Shown here piece after piece: positions 16,342-23,860 of a stretch of DNA of 27,346 bases (position 1 is its first letter; each line of letters starts with the position of its first letter). Made by a program: the position numbers and the translations under genes. The stretch is from DAOTTI01 sp034437795 (lineage in GTDB: Bacteria; Chloroflexota; UBA11872; UBA12225). The notes beneath the pieces were generated by a model, which was not told where the DNA came from, did no database searches, and saw only the letters and a program-made list of their open reading frames with translations. The stretch is taken from NCBI GenBank assembly GCA_034437795.1, contig DAOTTI010000035.1, forward strand, positions 1-27,346, given 5' to 3'.

Positions 16342-17676
16342 TCAGACTGACGCTTCGCGCGCACTCCTGGGTCCGGCGCCGTCCATGATCGAGATCACCT
16401 CGCCCGGTGGCCGGCGGTAGGCCTCGTACCAGCGCATCATGGCCAGGGTGTCATCCAGGTTGGCGTAGGCCGGCCGGCGGCCAGCCAGGACACACTCCGC
16501 AAAATACGCCACCTCCGGCGCGTAGCCCAGTGTAAACAGGTTCTTGTTGTAGAGCTGCCCCAGCGAGAACTCCGGCTCCCAGATCACCGGCGCGGCGTCG
16601 TCCGGCCCGATGAAGGTCGACGACCGGCCGTAGCCGCCGGGGCCGCGCGTGCCTCGCCGGTAGTAGATCAGGCGCACGCCATTTTCGACCACCACGTTCG
16701 CTCCGCGGCCGACGACCTCCACCCGCTCCAGCGGGCTGGTGCCAGATTGGCCGGCCGCCAGGTGCATCACGCCGATCGCGCCGGTGGGAAAGAGCAGCGT
16801 GGAGATGCTACCGCCGTTCTGTGGCTCCCAGGCGTACGAGACGGCGGCCACCGGCCCCATCAGGTAGTGCACGATCGACGCGGGGTGGAAGAAGTGGTCC
16901 AGGAACGAGCGCATCCGCAGGCCATCGCTGCGCTCGTCCAGTGGCGGGAGCGACTGCGGGTACCGGACGAAGATCTGCGCGGGCCGGCCGAACTCCTCCG
17001 TGCGGGAGATGATCTCCTTCACCTTGGCAATGGCGGGAAAGAACATCTTCTTGTAGCCGACCTGCACGAAGCGCCCCGTCTCTCGCTCCACCGCCTGCAT
17101 GGCCCGCACGTCATCCAGATCGGCGGCCGGCGGCTTCTCGATCCACACGCAGGCGCCGGCACGCATCGCGTCCATAGCGATCTGCGGGTAGCGGGGACGC
17201 CCACTCTCGTCGTAATTGGTGACGACGAACACCCCCTCCGGGCGCTCCCGATCAAGCATCTGGCAGTAGTCGGTGTAATACGCGCTGGCGCCAAACTGCC
17301 GCGCGTACTCGCGGGCGCGCGCCTCATTCAGGTCGGCCACCGCCACCAGATCGACCGGCGCGTACTGAAACGCAGGATAGACGTTGCGCCAGGAATGCCC
17401 GCCACAGCCGATGAACGCCACCCTCACGCGGCGCTCATACTCGAAGCGGTAGCGAACGCGGCCAAACTGCCCGCCGTGGCCAGGTCCTTTGCGGGCGCTC
17501 CCGTGGCCATGCTCTTGCCCCTCTGTGGAACCTCCCTGGGCGTCGGTGGAACCTACCCGCCTCCCCGTGGAAGCTACCTGCCCCTTATTGGAACCTTGCT
17601 GCCCCTCTGTCAGGCCCACTTGTCCATCTGTGGGGTCGTCCGGCGCCATCCAGCCGGCGCTTTCTGCCCGCGTCAT
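16342..17676 (-). CDS. Gfo/Idh/MocA family oxidoreductase with repetitive N-terminal extension
   Basis: The product is 444 residues from ATG 17676. The enzyme proper begins near residue 83 (VRVAFIGCGGHSW, Rossmann loop), with WIEKPPAADLDD carrying the EKP motif and RSFLDHFFHPASIVHYLMGP supplying the FxDxxxHxxD-like active-site region. Residues ~17-58 are seven-residue repeats rich in Gly, Gln, Ser and Thr (TEGQQGS, TDAQGGS) encoded by a 21-bp minisatellite. If translation instead starts at GTG 17427, the extension is absent; that GTG has no good ribosome site, while ATG 17676 has TATACAAT about 10 bases upstream and might be leaderless. It heads an operon with UPF0261 and the PEP-hydrolase-family gene. 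The substrate is unknown. Confidence 0.85.
   Translation of the reverse strand: MTRAESAGWMAPDDPTDGQVGLTEGQQGSNKGQVASTGRRVGSTDAQGGSTEGQEHGHGSARKGPGHGGQFGRVRYRFEYERRVRVAFIGCGGHSWRNVYPAFQYAPVDLVAVADLNEARAREYARQFGASAYYTDYCQMLDRERPEGVFVVTNYDESGRPRYPQIAMDAMRAGACVWIEKPPAADLDDVRAMQAVERETGRFVQVGYKKMFFPAIAKVKEIISRTEEFGRPAQIFVRYPQSLPPLDERSDGLRMRSFLDHFFHPASIVHYLMGPVAAVSYAWEPQNGGSISTLLFPTGAIGVMHLAAGQSGTSPLERVEVVGRGANVVVENGVRLIYYRRGTRGPGGYGRSSTFIGPDDAAPVIWEPEFSLGQLYNKNLFTLGYAPEVAYFAECVLAGRRPAYANLDDTLAMMRWYEAYRRPPGEVISIMDGAGPRSAREASV
17525..17640 (-). repeat. 21-bp minisatellite in the 5' end of the oxidoreductase gene
   Basis: Units begin on the plus strand at 17525, 17546, 17567, 17588, 17609 and a partial one at 17630, each starting (G/T)TGGAA or a decayed form (GTCAGG, GTGGGG). 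The 21-bp period equals seven codons, so copy-number change would not shift the frame. Confidence 0.85.
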
Positions 17677-17778
17677 TGCAGGCGCATTGTATACCGCGCC
17701 TCGCCACGCAGCCCCTCCGCTCGCGCCTCAGGGCATGCGCAAGAAGGTCCGCAGAAGGCATACGTGCGACTAGCGTCT

Positions 17779-17835
17779 CCCCTCTCCGACCCGGAGAGGG
17801 GGGCGGCGCGGCCCCGACCGAAGGGGGTGAGGGCT
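17779..17835. repeat. hairpin repeat copy in the divergent leader of the DUF2961 gene
   Basis: A perfect 10-bp stem (CCCCTCTCCG 17779-17788, CGGAGAGGGG 17792-17801, loop ACC) is followed by GCGGCGCGGCCCCGACCGAAGGGGGTGAGG-type tail sequence. It lies between the divergent oxidoreductase and DUF2961 genes. Confidence 0.85.
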
Positions 17836-17912
17836 ATCGTCTCCGCCTCGAGGTGGGGGGCCGAGGGGAGGCGGCCGGTATCATCGCCAGCCAAAAAGGA
17901 GAGACGTGTCTT

Positions 17913-19244
17913 ATGGCCGCTGGACCATTCGGCGGGCTCTTCGCCGACCTCACGCGGGCGCGCGACGCGCGCACGGCGCGCTGCTCAAGCTGGGATCAGA
18001 CGGGGCGCAATCAGGACGCCTGGACCATCGAAGCGGGACAGACAGTGACCCTGGCGGACCTCGAAGGGCCCGGCTGCATCACCCACATCTGGATGACCCA
18101 GGCCTGCTCGCGCCTGATCGCCGACCGGCTGGTCCAGGACCCCGACTACTACCGCAAGGTCCTGCTCAAGATGTACTGGGATGACCAACAGCATCCCAGC
18201 GTCCTCGTCCCGCTCGGCGACTTCTTCTGCCTGGGCCACTCCATCGCCAATAGCTTCGCCTCGCTGCCCTTCACCGTCTCCGCGCGGCCGGAGGCGCAGT
18301 ACCGGTTCGGCGGGCAGGCCGCCCTGAACTGCTACTTCCCCATGCCCTTCCGCCGACGAGCGCGCATCGAGGTGACCAACGAGAACGACGTGCCCTACCG
18401 CCAGTACTACTACGTCGACTACGAGCTGTACCGCGAAGACCTGCCGGCGGACACCGTCTACTTCCACGCCCAGTGGCGCCGCGAGAACCCGCTCGCCGGC
18501 TGGGACCCCCGCGTAATCGTCAACAGCCCCGAGGCCAACGTCGCCAACCTCCAGGAAGGCAGCCGCAACAACTACCTCATCCTGGAGGCGGAAGGGCGTG
18601 GGCACTACGTGGGTTGCAACCTCTCCGTGACGAACTTCCAGGGCACCTGGTGGGGTGAAGGCGACGACATGATCTTCATCGACGGCGAGGCCTGGCCCCC
18701 GTCGCTGCACGGCACCGGCTCAGAGGACTACTTCAACCAGGCCTGGGGCATGCAGGAGAACGCCTTCCCCTTTAACGGCTCCTCTATCTATGAGGGGCGC
18801 AAGCCCGGCTACCAGACCAGCTACCGCTTCCACGTCGTGGACCCTGTCCGCTTCAGCACCAGCATCCGCGTCACGATGGAGCACGGGCACGGCAACCACT
18901 CGGCGAACGACTGGGCCTCCACTGCCTACTGGTACCAGACGCTCCCCAGCAAGCCGTTCGACATCCTACCGGTGGAGCAGCGCCTGCCCATCCGCCTCGG
19001 CGACCTCGGCGTGGTCCCCATGCTGCCGCCGGCGCCGGTGCCCCCGTTCCCCGGCAGCCTCACCGACGAGATGCGCCGGATGAGCGAGCAGCACCGCCAG
19101 AAGATCGAGCAGCAGCTGGCAGAGCAGCGACAGCAGAGCGCGGAGCGGTGGCGCCTGACGCAGGAGTTCAGCCGGCAGAATGTGGCGGCGGCCCGCCGCC
19201 TGCGCCAGAGTTGGCTCCAGGGGACAGCAGCGAGGAGCGAGTAG
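17913..19244 (+). CDS. DUF2961 / GH172-like glycoside hydrolase
   Basis: The product is 443 residues from ATG 17913, with AAGGAG about 12 bases upstream. The family signature HGTGSEDYFNQAWG is present near residue 270 and its Glu is the likely catalytic residue; GPGCITHIWMT, PLGDFFCLGHS, LNCYFPMPFRRRARIEVTN and YSSxY-type strands fit the beta jelly-roll of DUF2961. Characterised GH172 members act on alpha-D-fructofuranose or alpha-D-arabinofuranose linkages. The last ~60 residues (DEMRRMSEQHRQKIEQQLAEQ and on) form a charged helix likely to make a coiled coil, perhaps for oligomerisation. No signal peptide is seen. It is divergent from the oxidoreductase operon. The fold call is strong; the substrate is not. 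Confidence 0.88.
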   Translation: MAAGPFGGLFADLTRARDARTARCSSWDQTGRNQDAWTIEAGQTVTLADLEGPGCITHIWMTQACSRLIADRLVQDPDYYRKVLLKMYWDDQQHPSVLVPLGDFFCLGHSIANSFASLPFTVSARPEAQYRFGGQAALNCYFPMPFRRRARIEVTNENDVPYRQYYYVDYELYREDLPADTVYFHAQWRRENPLAGWDPRVIVNSPEANVANLQEGSRNNYLILEAEGRGHYVGCNLSVTNFQGTWWGEGDDMIFIDGEAWPPSLHGTGSEDYFNQAWGMQENAFPFNGSSIYEGRKPGYQTSYRFHVVDPVRFSTSIRVTMEHGHGNHSANDWASTAYWYQTLPSKPFDILPVEQRLPIRLGDLGVVPMLPPAPVPPFPGSLTDEMRRMSEQHRQKIEQQLAEQRQQSAERWRLTQEFSRQNVAAARRLRQSWLQGTAARSE

Positions 19245-19302
19245 CGAGGGACGAATACCGAGTAGCGAGGGGCGAGGCGCCGGTGGCGCGCTCCTCGCTG
19301 CG

Positions 19303-19605
19303 TCAGGCGGTGGTGCGAGTACCGTCCGGATACTCGAGGACCAGGTCGTGCTCCAGTCTGGTCGTCTTGCCGTCCTTGTCCACCACCTGGGCGCGGATGG
19401 TGAAGACGCCCCAGCCGATGGCCTCGAGGCGAAAATTCGATGCGCGATCACGGACGGTGCGCACGGGGTTGGGGAAGGTGGGGTGCAGCAGGTACACCAC
19501 GTGATCGATGCGATCCAGCTCCTGGGGCGATCCCTCCAGCCAGATCCACCATTTCCACCAGTCGTTCCCCTGGTACTGGAAACCTTGCTCGATGCGTACG
19601 GTCAT
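19303..19605 (-). CDS. pYEATS (prokaryotic YEATS-like) domain protein
   Basis: The 100-residue product is a single domain. FQYQGNDWWKWWIWLEGS, DHVVYLLHPTFPNPVRTVRD, RLEAIGWGVFTIRAQVV and KDGKTTRLEHDL match the prokaryotic YEATS-like family, a beta-sandwich related to histone-acyl-lysine readers. The family is often found beside TIR and other nucleotide-signalling domains, where a binding or sensing role is suspected but, to my knowledge, not shown. ATG 19605 follows the stop of the TIR-like gene by only five bases, and GGGAGGA lies nine bases before it within that gene's end, so the two are translationally linked. Trp-rich strands near the N-terminus may form the ligand pocket. Confidence 0.82.
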   Translation of the reverse strand: MTVRIEQGFQYQGNDWWKWWIWLEGSPQELDRIDHVVYLLHPTFPNPVRTVRDRASNFRLEAIGWGVFTIRAQVVDKDGKTTRLEHDLVLEYPDGTRTTA

Positions 19606-19610
19606 CGGGG

Positions 19611-20300
19611 CTAGTCCTCCCGCATGGCGATGCTCAGCGCGTCAGTGCTCTCGTAGCTTGAGGTCCAGGACCGGCCCTCGCACTCGACGTGGACCTGAAG
19701 CAGCGCCTCCGGCGGTACGCCCCGAACGCGGATGAACAGGCCCCCCGTAATGGGCAGGATCCTGGTAGGGAAGTCCTCAGTCTCCTCGCCGTCGACCAGG
19801 AGCCGGTAGGTGCACCGCAGGCGGGGGTTGCGGAGCAGCGGGAAGACGGCCTGGGCAAACGTCTCCGGCAGGAGCTTGAGCTGCACGTCCCTGGCCTGAT
19901 GCCATCTGCCCAGGGTCTTCACCAGCTCCACCAGGCACCGGTCGCGCTGGCTTTCGTCATAGACGATGCGCTGGCGATCGCCGCCAATGCCGCCCTGGTC
20001 GTCCACGCCGGCTTCGCGGACCTCCACCACCGGACGGCCGAGCGCCAGGGCGTGCGCTAGCTCATCCGTCACCCAGCGGTGGGTCGTCCACCGCCCGGAG
20101 CTGATCTCGTCCCGCCGCGTCACGAAGGCGACCAGGGCGTCCGAGCCTTGGATCTTGCGCCGGACGGCGTCGGTGATCTGGTCTCCCTGCAACTCTTCGC
20201 CGGTCACCACCTCGTCACCGAAGGCGCGAATAATGGGGAAGACAAGGGTCTCGATCCACCGGTCGCGGTCGTTGTAGCCGTAGGCGACGAAGATCTTCAT
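19611..20300 (-). CDS. TIR-like domain protein with C-terminal beta-rich region
   Basis: The product is 229 residues from ATG 20300, chosen because AGGTGAGG lies just upstream; GTG 20309 is an alternative. MKIFVAYGYNDRD forms strand A and the first loop, GDQITDAVRRKIQGSDALVAFVTRRDE follows, and WVTDELAHALALGRPVVEV holds Glu80 at the position of the TIR NADase glutamate. Family knowledge: such domains either cleave NAD or act as scaffolds. The region ~130-229 (VQLKLLPETF..., CTYRLLVDGEETEDFP, GLFIRVRGVP, LQVHVECEGRSW) looks like a beta-sandwich. It is the first gene of a two-gene operon with the pYEATS protein. NADase activity is an inference from one residue and fold. Confidence 0.78.
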   Translation of the reverse strand: MKIFVAYGYNDRDRWIETLVFPIIRAFGDEVVTGEELQGDQITDAVRRKIQGSDALVAFVTRRDEISSGRWTTHRWVTDELAHALALGRPVVEVREAGVDDQGGIGGDRQRIVYDESQRDRCLVELVKTLGRWHQARDVQLKLLPETFAQAVFPLLRNPRLRCTYRLLVDGEETEDFPTRILPITGGLFIRVRGVPPEALLQVHVECEGRSWTSSYESTDALSIAMRED

Positions 20301-20397
20301 GAGCCTCACCTGTGGCGGTCTGTGCTGAGCGTACGCCCTGGCAGATCGGCTGTCAACGGCCCATCCCTAGCCCAGAGTATTCGCCGCCACCGGGGCA

Positions 20398-20485
20398 TCC
20401 CCTCTCCCTCTGGCTCCGCCTCCCTGTGGGAGAGGACGAGGTGAGGCCCCTTCCCTCGCCCACAGGGGGAGGACGAGGTGAGGGC
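20398..20485. repeat. degenerate hairpin repeats between methyltransferase remnant and TIR-like gene
   Basis: CCCTCTCCCTCTGG, CCCTGTGGGAGAGGACGAGGTGAGG and CACAGGGGGAGGACGAGGTGAGG form two overlapping decayed members of the repeat family, in the leader of the TIR-like gene. Confidence 0.6.
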
Positions 20486-20492
20486 ACCGCAG

Positions 20493-21240
20493 CTACTTCC
20501 GTGCCCGCACCAGCAGGAACACGGGTCGCCGTGGCTCATCGGCCGCGTGCGCCCGCTCCCGGAGCCACGCCTCGCTTGGCGCCGGCTCCATCACCTGCTC
20601 CAGCGTCAGGCCGGCGTCGATCAGCCCGTTGAGCGGCGTTGCTACGGTCCGGTGGTAGCGGCGCACGCCCTCCACAAACCGCGTGTGTTCGCGCTGCCCG
20701 TCGTCCGCGTACCTGTCGAGCGCCCAGCCCACCCGCTTGCCCGCCGCATCGAGGATCCACCCGTCCGCCGTGCCGGAGGCGCTGCGGGGTGTGTAGATCG
20801 GATGCTCGGTCGAGTAGACCAGGATGCCGCCGGGCGCCAGCCACCGCGCGATGCGCCGCACCAGCTCGGCGTAGTCGGCGACGTAGTGGAACGCCAGTGA
20901 GCTCACCACCAGGTCGAGCTGGCCGGCAGGGAAGGTAACCTGCTCCATCGCCACCCGCCGGTACGTCACCCGTGGGTGCGCCCACCACGTCCGCGCCGGC
21001 TCCAGCATGTGCTCGGAGACGTCCACCCCTACCACCTCCGCCGCCCCCGATCCCGCAAGGTAGTGGGCCAGCTGCCCGGCGTCGCACCCTCGATCTAGCG
21101 CGGGCCGCCCGACCACCTCCGGCAGCAGCGCCAGGAAGGCAGGCTGCTCCATCGCCTGCGCCAGCCTTCGCCAGACTGCTCCAGGTGGGAATAGCCGGCG
21201 AAGAAGCGCGGGTCGTCGTAGACGTTCTGCGGCTCGCCGC
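20493..21240 (-). pseudogene. frameshifted class I SAM-dependent methyltransferase
   Basis: The main frame (ATG 21152 to stop 20493) gives 219 residues: LDRGCDAGQLAHYLAGSGA (motif I region), VVGVDVSEHMLEPA, LDLVVSSLAFHYV and LVRRIARWLAPGGILVYSTEHP, a standard methyltransferase order. The natural N-terminus NVYDDPRFFAGYSHLEQSGEG lies directly upstream (21166-21226) in another frame; adding one base near 21164 restores a continuous SGEGLAQAMEQP sequence. In addition, motif I reads LDRGCDAG where LDLGCGAG is usual, and no start codon with a ribosome site is visible before NVYDD. These three defects point to decay rather than a single sequencing error. A shortened but expressed protein from 21152 cannot be fully excluded. 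Confidence 0.72.
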
Positions 21241-21400
21241 CGTGGCGCGCGTGTCCCCCTCCTGGGGCTCTCCGGCCCCCTCTGGTCGCCCGGTCTCCCG
21301 CGGCCGTCTGCGCGTCAATTGGCGATGGACTTGGCTCAATGACTGGACCTCCTGCGGCCGTCCGACCCCCTCCGCGCATCACGCCACGTGCGGCCGGTCG

Positions 21401-21519
21401 TCTCCCCATGGCCCTCGTTCCCCTCTCCGATACGGAGAGGGGGCGGCGGGGCCCAGCCGCACGCCCGTGGCCGTCGTTCCCCCTCTCCGATACGGAGAGG
21501 GGGCTAGGGGGTGAGGTCC
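21401..21519. repeat. 119-bp repeat element, left copy flanking the membrane-TIR gene
   Basis: The element starts TCTCCCCATGGCCCTCGTTC and ends CTAGGGGGTGAGGTCC. It holds a 10-bp stem with ATA loop (21420-21442) and an 11-bp stem with ATA loop (21479-21503), separated by GCGGCGGGGCCCAGCCGCAC and CCCGTGGCCGTCGTTCC. A near-identical copy lies at 23580-23698. The rest of the 21240-21672 gap holds a CGGCCACGGCCGAAAGGGGCGAGG tail and nothing gene-like. Confidence 0.85.
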
Positions 21520-21672
21520 GCCCTCCCTCCCAGTGCAGCACGGCCACGGCCGAAAGGGGCGAGGTCGCTCCTCCCGCTGCGGCGCGTATGACGTAACCAC
21601 CGATTGCTTGCGCCCCGCGCGCCTGAAGCGCACAATGGTGCCACCGCGACGGTCGCGGCTGGGAGTGTGGCC

Positions 21673-23415
21673 ATGGAGAGCGCATCAGGCTCATTGTCGG
21701 TCGGCGCAGCCGTCTTCGTCTTCCTGGCCGCGGCCGTGCTCACCGTGCCCGTGTCCCTGGCGCTGCTCTGGCTGTACCGCCGCGCTGTTCGCGACGCCAT
21801 GCGCCGGCCCGCCGGCGTGCCGTCACCGCCCGCGCCTCCTCCGCCGGCCGTGGCGCTCGTGTCGCCTCCGGCGGCGCCCCTCGTGATCGAGACCATCGAG
21901 CAGCGGGCCCCGTCCGTCGGCCCCGGGCTGGTGGAGTCCGCCGGGCCGGCGCTGCGCCCGGCGCAACGCGGTCCGTGGGTCACCGCGCTGGTGTACGGGG
22001 TCGCCGGGATCGGGCACGCCGCCGTGACCACCTTCCTGTACCTCGTCGCCGCCGGGATGGAGTTCTTCCCCCTGCGCACCCTCGTAGTGACCTGGGTGCT
22101 GGCCTGGCCGGTCGTGCTCACCCTCAGTCTGGCGGCCGCGGGCCGGCGGTTAGTGACCGCAGGCATCTACTTCGGCGGCCTGCTGGGGCTATTCGCGCTC
22201 GCCCGCGGGCTGGGCCGCGCCGACGGGACCTGGCGGGACGCCCCGCTCCTGTGGGCCACGCTGGTGGGCGTGCCAACGGTGTTCTTGCTGGCCTTTCTCC
22301 ATCGCCGGCTGCGCGCCGTGGGGCCGCTGGTCCTCGTGTTCATGGTGGCCGGCGTGGGCGGCGCCCACCTGGCCACCTCCCTCGTCGCCACCGACGCCGG
22401 TTTAAGAGCCGCCGCGCAATTTGCCGTGGCCGCCGAGGTCGATGCCGCCGTGGTCCTGCTGGGGCTGGCGCTCGCCGGCTTCGCGCTGTTTGGCGTCCTT
22501 GGCTGGCTGTCCCTGGGCTGGATCGGGCGGCGCTACGCCTCCAAGCGGATCAGTGACCAGTCGCTGGCGGTAGACACCATCTGGCTCCTGTTCACCCTGA
22601 ACGCCTCGCTCAACCTGGTCTTCGAGGGCAGCCTGTGGCCGGTGGCCGCGCTGAGCAGCTTCGTTGTGTACAAGGCGCTGGCCGGCGCCGGCTTCGCCCT
22701 TGCCAGGCGGGGCGCCACGCTGGCGCCGGCGCGGCCAAACTACCGGCTGCTCCTCCTGCGCGTCTTCAGCTCCCCTGGACGGAGCGAGCGTCTCATGGCC
22801 CGAGCCGGCGCGCGCTGGCGCTACGCGGGCAGCATCCAGCTCATCGCCGGCACCGACCTCGCCACCACCACCCTGGAACCGCACGAGTTCCTGGACTTCG
22901 TCCGCGGCAAGCTGGCCGGCCGCTTCGTCCAGGACCGCGCCGGGCTGGAGCGCCAGCTCCGTGAGCTGGACCTGCGACCGGACGCCGACGGGCGCTTCCG
23001 CGTCAATGAGTTCTTCTGCCACGACGATACCTGGCGCATGACCCTCTCTCGGCTGGTGGCCATCAACGATGCCGTGCTGATGGACCTGCGCGGCTTCACC
23101 CCGGCCAACCAGGGCTGCATCTACGAGCTCCGCGAGCTGGTGAGCGTGGTGGCGCTGGGCAAGATCGTGCTGGTCGTCGATGGCTCCACCGATATCCCCT
23201 TCCTGCGCCGCGTCCTCGACGACGCCTGGGCCGCGCTGCCGGCCGCATCGCCCAACCGCCGGTACGCAACGCGCCTGGCCGTCTGCCACCTCACGCGGGA
23301 CGATGACGCCGCCGCCGGCCTGGTGCTCGGCGCCGTCGCCCGCGCCGCGGCCGCCGATGCTGCCGCAGCAGCGCCGCTCACCAGCCGCGCGGACCAGGCG
23401 CCCGCTCCCACATGA
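21673..23415 (+). CDS. polytopic membrane protein with C-terminal TIR/deoxyribosyltransferase-like domain
   Basis: The product is 580 residues from ATG 21673, with GGGAG seven bases upstream. One membrane helix (~9-34) is followed by a Pro-rich linker, then a further seven or so helices between ~100 and ~345, such as VYGVAGIGHAAVTTFLYLVA, LGLALAGFALFGVLGWLSLG and SLWPVAALSSFVVYKALAG. The soluble part starts near 354 with RPNYRLLLLRVFSSPGRSE, then GSIQLIAGTDLATTTLEPHEFLDFVRGKL, EFFCHDDTWRMTLSRLVAINDAVLMDL and PANQGCIYELRELVSV (Glu485), then KIVLVVDGS. Order of strands and the Glu in YEL resemble TIR and nucleoside 2-deoxyribosyltransferase-like folds. I do not recognise a named family for the full-length protein. 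Residues ~560-580 are Ala-rich. Function unknown; a membrane-tethered NAD or nucleotide enzyme or sensor is a guess. Confidence 0.75.
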   Translation: MESASGSLSVGAAVFVFLAAAVLTVPVSLALLWLYRRAVRDAMRRPAGVPSPPAPPPPAVALVSPPAAPLVIETIEQRAPSVGPGLVESAGPALRPAQRGPWVTALVYGVAGIGHAAVTTFLYLVAAGMEFFPLRTLVVTWVLAWPVVLTLSLAAAGRRLVTAGIYFGGLLGLFALARGLGRADGTWRDAPLLWATLVGVPTVFLLAFLHRRLRAVGPLVLVFMVAGVGGAHLATSLVATDAGLRAAAQFAVAAEVDAAVVLLGLALAGFALFGVLGWLSLGWIGRRYASKRISDQSLAVDTIWLLFTLNASLNLVFEGSLWPVAALSSFVVYKALAGAGFALARRGATLAPARPNYRLLLLRVFSSPGRSERLMARAGARWRYAGSIQLIAGTDLATTTLEPHEFLDFVRGKLAGRFVQDRAGLERQLRELDLRPDADGRFRVNEFFCHDDTWRMTLSRLVAINDAVLMDLRGFTPANQGCIYELRELVSVVALGKIVLVVDGSTDIPFLRRVLDDAWAALPAASPNRRYATRLAVCHLTRDDDAAAGLVLGAVARAAAADAAAAAPLTSRADQAPAPT

Positions 23416-23860
23416 CACCGGCGGTGCTATCCAGGCGTACGCAACTCTCCAGCTAGCGCCAGACCATGGCCTGCGTCCCCCTCTCCCGCACGCGGGAGGG
23501 GGGCGGGGGGTGAGGGCTGCCCTCGTCTCCCCGCGTCTCCGCGTCCCCGCGTCAGGGCGCGGTTCCAGGGGTGAAGTCCTCTCCCCATGGCCCTCGTTCC
23601 CCCTCTCCGCCTCGGACAGGGTGCGGCGGGGCCCAGCCGCACGCCCGTGGCCGTCGTTCCCCCTCACCGTATCGGAGAGGGGCTAGGGGGTGAGGTCCTC
23701 GTCTCGCGGCGCGGCCGCGCCCGAAGGGGGTGAGGTCGTTCCTTCCCTCCCGCCGTGGATGGCCAGGCGGGTAGGCGGTATGATGCCCCTTACACAGCGG
23801 GCAGCCATCCGCCGAGCCAGATCGACGGTCCATACCCCCGCTGGCGGAAGGGAGCCCTCG
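23416..23860. repeat. 445-bp intergenic region with the right copy of the 119-bp repeat element
   Basis: The copy at 23580-23698 matches 21401-21519 with few changes (for example CCGCCTCGGACAGGG in its first stem, which breaks that hairpin, and CCGTATCGGAGAGGGG in the second). Before it, 23478-23515 holds another CTCTCCCGC/GCGGGAG hairpin and 23527-23545 a CT-rich 19-mer identical to 2794-2812. After it comes a CGCGCCCGAAGGGGGTGAGG tail near 23715-23735. About 125 bp remain upstream of the next gene, where its promoter presumably lies; no convincing -35/-10 pair is seen. Confidence 0.8.

Noticed and set aside
22402..23667. 421-codon minus-strand frame opposite the membrane-TIR gene
   Set aside because: It begins inside the 119-bp repeat element and has no family resemblance; the plus frame has clear membrane helices and a folded domain.
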